Positions 1 through 5,824 of a DNA stretch of 12,437 nucleotides are shown here, in pieces (position 1 is the stretch's first letter; each line of letters opens with the position of its first letter). The notes under the pieces were generated by a model. That model saw only the letters and a list, made by a program, of their open reading frames with translations. It did not search any database and was not told the DNA's origin. The position numbers were made by a program, and so were the translations under genes. This DNA comes from Acidobacteriota bacterium (GTDB taxonomy: Bacteria > Acidobacteriota > Vicinamibacteria > Vicinamibacterales > UBA823): assembly GCA_002714165.1 (NCBI GenBank), contig PAWT01000041.1, forward strand, positions 13,088 to 25,524, in the 5' to 3' direction.

Positions 1-785
1 ACTGCAGCCACGATCATCGCAACCACTGGAACCATATTGGAGTAGATGGAGGTGCGTGCGCTTCCGATACGCTGAACTGCCGTGTACCAAATGAGGTATG
101 AAACACACAACGCAAAGATCGCAGAATACACGAGTCCTGCCCACGCTCCGAAACTAATTTCATGCCAGTTGAGCACGAGCAGACCAGGAAGCCCTAAAGG
201 AACAAATAATGCGGTGCCAACCGCCATGGACCAAGTTGTCATGGTCAACGGCGAATACCTTTTAAGTATTGATTGCGCGCTCACCGTATAAACCGCCCAA
301 CACCAGACCGCGCCCATCGTCAGGAGGTCACCAGTCAACGATGAACTGTTGATTCGAGCGCCTTGACCAATAACCAGGTAAACACCGACCAGGGAGACTC
401 CAACTCCGACCCAGTGGGTCGTCGACAGAGGCTCACGGCCGCTGCACCACATGAGAATGGCAACGGCAATAGGAGTTGCGCCAAGAATCAGTGAACTATT
501 GGCCGCACTCGTCCGTGCAATACCCTCCATGAAGCAGACTTGGTAAAGAAAATGCCCTACAAAACCAAGGGCGATGATGACAGGCCAATCGCGGCGACAC
601 GGGCGAGAAGCGGACGAACGGCCCAGCAGGCCGAAGAAGATCGCCGACGCGAGCACCATCCGAAGAGCGTTGAACGGGAGGGGCGGAAACTCTTCAATCG
701 CGGTTTTAACGACGCTGAAGTTGCTACCCCAGATAAGGGTCAAAAGGAGAAGCAACCATTCAATCCGTGTAAATCTTAAAGGCAT
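1..785 (-). CDS. EamA/DMT-family membrane transporter, 3' end cut by window edge
   Basis: I translated this frame by hand: it opens with ATG at 785 and stays open for 261 codons to the left edge without a stop. The protein is almost wholly hydrophobic. It starts with a membrane helix carrying the WGSNF motif (residues 19-23) followed by Lys27, typical of the first EamA repeat. A second repeat begins near residue 152 (GDLLTMGAVWCWAVYT). The family usually has ten helices and about 300 residues, so roughly 40 residues are missing beyond the window. Family members export or import small metabolites (amino acids, nucleotide sugars, drugs); the substrate cannot be told from sequence. The start lies 50 bp after the atpE stop on the same strand, so it may be read through from the nuo-atp transcript, but no clear ribosome site precedes it. 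It has no obvious functional tie to respiration. Family assignment is firm, function is unknown. Confidence 0.85.
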   Translation of the reverse strand, partial: MPLRFTRIEWLLLLLTLIWGSNFSVVKTAIEEFPPLPFNALRMVLASAIFFGLLGRSSASRPCRRDWPVIIALGFVGHFLYQVCFMEGIARTSAANSSLILGATPIAVAILMWCSGREPLSTTHWVGVGVSLVGVYLVIGQGARINSSSLTGDLLTMGAVWCWAVYTVSAQSILKRYSPLTMTTWSMAVGTALFVPLGLPGLLVLNWHEISFGAWAGLVYSAIFALCVSYLIWYTAVQRIGSARTSIYSNMVPVVAMIVAA

Positions 786-835
786 AGACGGACCGGACGG
801 GTCAGCCGTGCAACCCGCCCGACTCACCTTGCCGC

Positions 836-1174
836 TTATCCACTGAACGGCTGTACAAAAAACAAAATCAGGGCGACAAGCAACACATAGATAACCAGCG
901 ACTCAATCAACACTAGCCCTAAAATCAGCGAAAACCGGATGTCCGGAGCTGCTGACGGGTTTCGTGCAATTCCATTAGCCGCAGCGCTCAGACCAAGCCC
1001 TTGAGCCAGTGTCCCGAAAGCGGCTGCGATTGCCAGTGCGAATCCAGCGGTAATGATCGACCACTTGACCAATTCACTGTCCGCGCTCACCGAAGCTTCT
1101 TGTGCGTGCAACGGCGAAATTAATCCCACCGTCACTATTCCGATCATTAAGATCCATACTGCACGTGTATTCAC
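836..1174 (-). CDS. atpE: F-type ATP synthase subunit c (rotor ring), with N-terminal signal peptide
   Basis: Subunit c forms the membrane rotor ring whose glutamate carries the ion through F0. I take the start as GTG at 1174, giving 112 residues. An in-frame GTG at 1180 is only 2 nt from the strong AGGAGG ribosome site, while 1174 has a good 8-nt spacing. Residues 1-24 look like a signal peptide (hydrophobic core, LHA before Gln25). The mature part has two helices joined by the polar loop R71-N-P. The ion-binding carboxylate is Glu91 in helix 2. Gln58 in helix 1, Ser92 and Tyr96 line up with the Na+-coordinating positions of the Ilyobacter tartaricus c ring, although Val63 and Thr67 of that protein are replaced by Leu. 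The usual length without a leader is 75-90 residues. It follows atpB by about 65 bp. The genes normally next (atpF, then F1 genes) are absent and an EamA transporter follows instead. Confidence 0.95.
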   Translation of the reverse strand: MNTRAVWILMIGIVTVGLISPLHAQEASVSADSELVKWSIITAGFALAIAAAFGTLAQGLGLSAAANGIARNPSAAPDIRFSLILGLVLIESLVIYVLLVALILFFVQPFSG

Positions 1175-1182
1175 GACCACTG

Positions 1183-1190
1183 CCTCCTTA
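1183..1190 (-). promoter_or_regulatory. Strong Shine-Dalgarno site for atpE (TAAGGAGG)
   Basis: Read on the minus strand the site is TAAGGAGG, an almost full match to the anti-Shine-Dalgarno sequence and the strongest I saw before any gene here. It decides the atpE start in favour of GTG at 1174 over GTG at 1180. A strong site fits the need for many more copies of subunit c than of other F0 subunits; that link is inference. Confidence 0.7.
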
Positions 1191-1239
1191 AATCGAAGAA
1201 TGACATCAACCCGGCGACCAACTCTTCCACTAACAGACC

Positions 1240-2058
1240 TTACGCTGACGCAGCTGCCATCGCATCACCACGTGCATGAACTTTCTCATCATGGTCCTGC
1301 TCATGATCGTGGTCAACGGTCACGGCACCCTGTAGATAAATCATTGTCAGCATGACAAAAATGAACGCTTGCAGACTACCAGTGACAATGCCGAGCAACA
1401 TCATCGGCAAGGGAACAATAAATGGCACAATCGAGAACAAGATTAAAATTACTAACTCTTCACCGAAGACGTTCCCAAACAAACGTACAGATAGCGACAA
1501 CACCCGTGAACAGTGACTAATGATCTCAATCGGAAAATAGATCGGTGCAATCCACATCGGTGCGCCTGGTGGCGCAGCGAAATGCTTGATGTACGCTACC
1601 ACGCCCTGTTCCTTCACACCGTGAAAGTGATAGTAAACAAACACCGTGATAGCACATCCGAGAGTCACGTTAATGTTACTCGTGGGGGCCATTAGTCCCG
1701 GCACAAGGCCCGATAAGTTACACAGGAGGATGAAGAGTCCAACCGTCCCGACCAACGTTGCATAACGCCGACCTTTCGGACCGACGGTATCATCGAGCAA
1801 TCCATAGAGAGCGCTGAGGCCATCCTCAAGGAGCAGTTGAACGCGTCCAGGATGCTCAACGCTCAAGCGCGATTTGATCAGCAGACAGCCGACCATAACC
1901 GCCACAACAATAAGCCCGGAGATGACTAGGTAATTCGGAATGACGTGCTCGGCGTGACTCAGGTCGAAACCTAGCAGGCCAAGGAGCGCAGCAATAAATG
2001 GCCCGAACACGGCGTTAGCAGTATCAACGATCCACAGGGGGTGTTCGAGTTGTTCCAT
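1240..2058 (-). CDS. atpB: F-type ATP synthase subunit a (F0 stator ion channel)
   Basis: Subunit a forms the two ion half-channels against the c ring in the cytoplasmic membrane. The 272-residue product has the family's helices and the hallmark block near residues 175-204, PIEII...SVRLFGNVFGEEL, in which Arg192 corresponds to the essential E. coli Arg210. Gln230 in LQAFIFVMLTMIYL matches the second conserved polar residue of the last helix. The conserved GLVPGLMAPTSNIN segment lies at 117-130. Length is normal for the family. The C-terminus is unusual: after the last helix there is a His/Asp/Glu-rich tail (DHDHEQDHDEKVH, residues 249-261) that could bind metal or be a flexible polar end. The ATG at 2058 is the only sensible start; its ribosome site is weak. 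It sits 36 bp after atpI. Confidence 0.97.
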   Translation of the reverse strand: MEQLEHPLWIVDTANAVFGPFIAALLGLLGFDLSHAEHVIPNYLVISGLIVVAVMVGCLLIKSRLSVEHPGRVQLLLEDGLSALYGLLDDTVGPKGRRYATLVGTVGLFILLCNLSGLVPGLMAPTSNINVTLGCAITVFVYYHFHGVKEQGVVAYIKHFAAPPGAPMWIAPIYFPIEIISHCSRVLSLSVRLFGNVFGEELVILILFSIVPFIVPLPMMLLGIVTGSLQAFIFVMLTMIYLQGAVTVDHDHEQDHDEKVHARGDAMAAASA

Positions 2059-2094
2059 ACTTTAAAATCTCAGCTAGGACAGTCATGAAGCGAC

Positions 2095-2478
2095 TTAACG
2101 CCCGACCAACGCTCGAAAACCTTCGAGCGCCACACCCACCACGATCGCCGATACCCCAGCCAGTAAAGCCAGTGGGGGCAGGTGCAAACGCGCAATCGTA
2201 ACGTACGCTATTCCGGCGAGTAAAGCGTATCGACCAAGAATACGCACCACGAACCATCCGATCGCCACCAGGCGGCCTGCTGGTGACATTCCTAACCGGC
2301 TGACGCTACCTTTGATCATCCAGTAGCTGAACGCCACGAGACTGGCGCCCACCATTACTCCAACCGCTGATGCGACCTGTCCCGATACAACCCACGCAGC
2401 AACCGCGAAGAGTCCACAAGCGGCCACGGAATTGCGTTCAATCCTGCGGAGACTCGGATCGTGCTCCCTCATCATCAC
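2095..2478 (-). CDS. atpI: ATP synthase subunit I-like membrane protein (AtpI family)
   Basis: A 127-residue protein with four predicted membrane helices (about 17-32, 35-54, 70-92 and 101-118) and short basic loops. Together with its place directly before atpB, this fits the ATP-synt_I family. Members are non-essential accessory proteins that help assemble the c ring or stabilise F0; the exact role here is inferred. Sequence conservation in this family is poor, so position in the operon is a large part of the call. The start is a run of three ATG codons (2478, 2475, 2472), any of which could be used. It lies inside the end of atpZ with a 41-nt overlap in another frame, which suggests translational coupling. 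Confidence 0.75.
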   Translation of the reverse strand: MMMREHDPSLRRIERNSVAACGLFAVAAWVVSGQVASAVGVMVGASLVAFSYWMIKGSVSRLGMSPAGRLVAIGWFVVRILGRYALLAGIAYVTIARLHLPPLALLAGVSAIVVGVALEGFRALVGR

Positions 2479-2698
2479 GTAAGTAGGCAGTGGATACCCT
2501 GATCACATTGAGGACACCAGCAGCGACACCCAGAAAAAAGAACAAGAGGAATCCCCAAGGAGACGAGCCGAGCCAGCGATCCACCACGTAGCCAGCGCCA
2601 GCCCCCATGACAACCGCCAGAACGAATGACAGCCCCACGGCACTCAGTGCGCCGACTGTGCGAATAGTGCGTCCCTGAGATTCGCCGAAACGCCACAT
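2438..2698 (-). CDS. atpZ: AtpZ/AtpI small two-helix membrane protein of the ATP synthase operon
   Basis: An 86-residue protein with two membrane helices (about 14-36 and 47-68). Between them is the glycine-rich signature GAGAGYVVDRWLGSSPW (32-48), typical of the AtpZ family (also described as a putative F0F1-ATPase subunit). Family members sit at the head of atp operons. They have been proposed to help Mg2+ or Ca2+ entry or F0 assembly; that role is from the family and is not settled. The C-terminus is charged (LRDDEGARSE). ATG at 2698 is chosen because no other in-frame start lies nearby. The gene follows nuoN by 42 bp with no terminator between, which joins the nuo and atp groups. It overlaps atpI by 41 nt. 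Confidence 0.85.
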   Translation of the reverse strand: MWRFGESQGRTIRTVGALSAVGLSFVLAVVMGAGAGYVVDRWLGSSPWGFLLFFFLGVAAGVLNVIRVSTAYLRDDEGARSESPQD

Positions 2699-2740
2699 GT
2701 GCGAACACCCGTTCGACTACGACAGACACGCCGATTCAGA

Positions 2741-4219
2741 TTAAAAAGAGGACACACCCACCCCGGTAATCACACCACCGAGTGACTGTGCCGAGGACTC
2801 GGCAAGCTCGAACAGCGGACCGGGATATACCCCAAAAATAACAGCACCAACTAGTGCAACGGTCAGAGCCAGAGCCATGGCCGGACTTGCAACGATTGGC
2901 GAACCTAGTGTCTCTTCCCTCAGCCACATGAACACGACGACCCGAACGTAGTAGTAGAGCGAGATGGCACTGTTGATTACACCGATAACGGCGAGCCAAA
3001 TGTAACCCGACTCGATTGCCGCACTAAAAAGCCAGAACTTTCCCATGAAGCCAGCCGTCGGTGGAATACCACCGAGCGATAGCATGAAGAACAGCATCGC
3101 GCAGGCCGCCACCGGATATCGGAAATACAGTCCGCTCAAATCCTTCAACTCGTCGCCCACGACGTCACGGCGACGAAGCATCACGACCACAGCGAATGCT
3201 CCTAGCTGCATAAAGACATACAACATCAAATAGATCATCAACGCAGTGACACCACGCGACGAATTCGCCACCACTCCGATCAGGATGTATCCAGCGTGCG
3301 CGATTGAGGAGTATGCCAACATCCGTTTAATGTTGCTCTGCGTCAAGGCTGCCAGGTTACCGAACGTCATCGTGACGACTGCGAGCACCCAAAACATCGG
3401 CTGCCAGACCTCAGCCAAAAATGGCAAACCTTCCATGAATATCCGCAGTAACATTGCAAAAGACGCAGCCTTCGACCCAACAGACAGAAATGCGGTAATC
3501 GGCGTCGGCGCACCCTCATAGACATCAGGGGCCCACATGTGGAACGGGACTGCAGCGATTTTGAATCCGATACCGGACACAACCAGCACAACCGCAACAA
3601 TTAACAAGGTGCTAGGTTCCCCGGTTGCCAACACCGTGGCCAATTCACGGAGGTTGGTCGTTCCCGATAGGCCATAGAGTATTGACATGCCATACAACAG
3701 GATCCCCAGTGAAAACGCTCCGAGTAGAAAATACTTTACGGCAGCCTCGTTAGACTGGCGGTTCGGCTTGAGATACCCAGTCAAGATGTAGAAGGCCACT
3801 GCCATCGTCTCGAGACCGATGAAAATCGTGACGAGATCAATGCCACTCGCCATAAACATCATGCCGAGCGTGGCGCAGAGAATTAGGAAATAGTATTCCC
3901 CAGCGCGCAGCCCCTCGACTTCAAGATACGACGACGACATCAAGACGGTTACGAGCGCAGTCAGCAGGAAGACGAGCTTGAAGAAGAAGGCGAACCCGTC
4001 AATGGCAAGGAGGCCCCGAGACGCAAGAACATCGACATCACTGAACGGCAAGAGCGTCAGCATGGTCGCCAGAAGAACGCCGATCGTTACCCATCCCAGC
4101 AACGGCCGCTGCTGCCGCGATGTTAAAACGTCGACCACGAGCACCAACAGCGCGCCGGCCACAAGCACCAACTCGGGCAGGATGTAATAGAAATCCGCCG
4201 CAGAGAACCCAGGTGGCAT
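2741..4219 (-). CDS. nuoN: NADH-quinone oxidoreductase subunit N (antiporter-like proton pump)
   Basis: NuoN is the antiporter-like subunit of the complex I membrane arm nearest the quinone end, and moves one of the pumped protons. The 492-residue product is hydrophobic throughout and of normal length (E. coli 485). Conserved charged residues of the central axis are visible: Glu137 in GLETMA, Lys220 in GFKIAAVPFHMWAPDVYEG, Lys250 in SVGSKAA, and Lys394 in GFMGKFWLF. These match E. coli Glu133, Lys217, Lys247 and Lys395. The start ATG at 4219 lies 3 bp after the nuoM stop, with GAGAGG about 10 nt upstream, inside the end of nuoM, so the two are probably translationally coupled. It is the last nuo gene; atpZ follows. 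Confidence 0.97.
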   Translation of the reverse strand: MPPGFSAADFYYILPELVLVAGALLVLVVDVLTSRQQRPLLGWVTIGVLLATMLTLLPFSDVDVLASRGLLAIDGFAFFFKLVFLLTALVTVLMSSSYLEVEGLRAGEYYFLILCATLGMMFMASGIDLVTIFIGLETMAVAFYILTGYLKPNRQSNEAAVKYFLLGAFSLGILLYGMSILYGLSGTTNLRELATVLATGEPSTLLIVAVVLVVSGIGFKIAAVPFHMWAPDVYEGAPTPITAFLSVGSKAASFAMLLRIFMEGLPFLAEVWQPMFWVLAVVTMTFGNLAALTQSNIKRMLAYSSIAHAGYILIGVVANSSRGVTALMIYLMLYVFMQLGAFAVVVMLRRRDVVGDELKDLSGLYFRYPVAACAMLFFMLSLGGIPPTAGFMGKFWLFSAAIESGYIWLAVIGVINSAISLYYYVRVVVFMWLREETLGSPIVASPAMALALTVALVGAVIFGVYPGPLFELAESSAQSLGGVITGVGVSSF

Positions 4220-4222
4220 CGT

Positions 4223-5770
4223 CTACTGACCTCTCACCTGCATATCGACAGCAGCCTCTACGTTTTGAGGCGCGTAAGTCGAGTTGACGTGCGACATGAC
4301 ATACGTCACGGACGATTCGAGGCGATTCAGGAACGGGGCCGGATACAGACCAATCCAGAACGCGAGCACGATCAAAGGCACAAAGGTGGCCACCTCGCGC
4401 GCGTTCAGGTCGGGTAGCGATTTGTTCTTCGGGTTTTCAATATTACCGAACATCGTGCGTTGGTACAGCCAGAGCATGTAGGCTGCTCCCAGTACGATGC
4501 CGGTTGCCGCCACGGCTGCCCACATCTTGTTGACCACGAATACACCCTGCAAAATCAGAATCTCTCCGATAAAACCGTTCAATGTCGGCAGTCCGATCGA
4601 CGACAAGGTCATGATTAGAAAAATCACGGCATAAACCGGCATTACTTTTGATAGCCCGCCGTACTCGGCGATTTCCCGCGTGTGCCGTCGTTCATAGACG
4701 ATGCCAACAATCAGGAAAAGCGCACCAGTTGAAATACCGTGGTTGAGTTGCTGAACGATACTCCCGGTGATGCCGACAGGCGTCAACGCAAACATTCCAA
4801 GCATCACCAGCCCCATGTGGCTCACCGAAGAATACGCAACCAATCGCTTCCAATCACGTTGCGCCAAAGCAACAAGTGCACCATAGATAATCCCAATGAT
4901 CGACAGCGTGACGACCATCGGCACGAACGTTGCAGTTGCCTCGGGCAGAATCGGCAAACTGAAGCGAATAAACCCGTAAGTGCCCATTTTTAACAGTACG
5001 GCCGCCAGAATTACTGAGCCGGCTGTCGGCGCGTCAGTGTGTGCATCCGGAAGCCAAGTGTGAAACGGAAACATTGGCACCTTGACGGCAAAACCCAAGA
5101 AGAGTGCAAGAAACACCCACCATTGCAGGTCGACAGGAAGGTCCAATCCGTGGAAACGCGTAATATCGAAACTGTAGATACCGGTAATCGCCTGGTGCTC
5201 AAAATAGATTGCGAGAAGGCCAAGTAGCATTACAACGCTACCCACAAGGGTGTACAAGAAAAACTTAATCGCGCTATACAGCCGGCGATCGCTACCCCAA
5301 ATTCCGATGAGAAAGTACATCGGAACCAACATAACCTCCCAGAACAGAAAAAATAGGAGGGCGTCAAGTGCGACAAAAGCACCAATCATTCCTGTTTGAA
5401 GCAGTAACAAAAAGACGTAGTACTCCTTCACGCGTTCGGTAATCGCTGTCCACGAAGACAGAATCGCAATCGACCCCATCATCGTCGCGAGGAGCACAAG
5501 CAGCGCGCTGAATCCATCGACGCCTAAGAAATAGTCAGCTCCGATCGATGGGATCCAAGACAGGCGCTCTACGAATTGCCATTGAGTGCCCCTGGGTTCG
5601 TACCAAAACCAGAGCGGCAGTGATACGAGGAAACCAATTCCCGCAACGATGTTCGCTATCCACCTGATTTTGTCTGTGCTCTGGTGATTCACGAATAGCA
5701 GGACAATGGCGCCGGCCAGCGGCGTGAACAAGATTAGTGATAACAGAGGAAATTCAGCTACGTTACTCAT
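4223..5770 (-). CDS. nuoM: NADH-quinone oxidoreductase subunit M (antiporter-like proton pump)
   Basis: NuoM is the middle antiporter-like subunit of the complex I membrane arm. The 515-residue product has the normal length and all pump residues: Glu145 in FWEVMLVPMYFLIG, Lys230 in FAVKVPMFPFHTWLPDAHTDAPT, Lys261 in LLKMGTYGFIRF, and Glu403 in GFIGEILILQG. These match E. coli Glu144, Lys234, Lys265 and Glu407. The ATG at 5770 is the natural N-terminus (MSNVAEFPLL), but no good Shine-Dalgarno site precedes it. The 54-bp gap to nuoL instead contains a perfect hairpin. The stop is 3 bp from the nuoN start. Confidence 0.98.
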   Translation of the reverse strand: MSNVAEFPLLSLILFTPLAGAIVLLFVNHQSTDKIRWIANIVAGIGFLVSLPLWFWYEPRGTQWQFVERLSWIPSIGADYFLGVDGFSALLVLLATMMGSIAILSSWTAITERVKEYYVFLLLLQTGMIGAFVALDALLFFLFWEVMLVPMYFLIGIWGSDRRLYSAIKFFLYTLVGSVVMLLGLLAIYFEHQAITGIYSFDITRFHGLDLPVDLQWWVFLALFLGFAVKVPMFPFHTWLPDAHTDAPTAGSVILAAVLLKMGTYGFIRFSLPILPEATATFVPMVVTLSIIGIIYGALVALAQRDWKRLVAYSSVSHMGLVMLGMFALTPVGITGSIVQQLNHGISTGALFLIVGIVYERRHTREIAEYGGLSKVMPVYAVIFLIMTLSSIGLPTLNGFIGEILILQGVFVVNKMWAAVAATGIVLGAAYMLWLYQRTMFGNIENPKNKSLPDLNAREVATFVPLIVLAFWIGLYPAPFLNRLESSVTYVMSHVNSTYAPQNVEAAVDMQVRGQ

Positions 5771-5792
5771 AAAGCAACCACGTGGGGACGCC

Positions 5793-5811
5793 TACCGGCA
5801 AAAGGCCGGTA
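5793..5811 (-). other. Perfect hairpin between nuoL and nuoM
   Basis: On the minus strand the sequence reads TACCGGC-CTTTT-GCCGGTA: seven perfect base pairs around a five-base loop. It lies in the 54-bp gap between the nuoL stop and the nuoM start. No T-run follows, so it does not look like a Rho-independent terminator. It could protect or punctuate the mRNA, or tune nuoM translation. A second palindrome, CCACGTGG (5778-5785), lies between it and the nuoM start, covering the usual ribosome-site area. Confidence 0.6.
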
Positions 5812-5824
5812 CGGTTACACCCCG

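Noticed and set aside
801..820. Possible hairpin CGGGT/ACCCG after atpE as a terminator
   Set aside because: Only five base pairs with a ten-base loop and no T-run on the minus strand; too weak to call.
2736..2999. 87-codon minus-strand frame at the nuoN end
   Set aside because: Shifted frame inside nuoN with no family resemblance; nuoN itself is intact to its stop.
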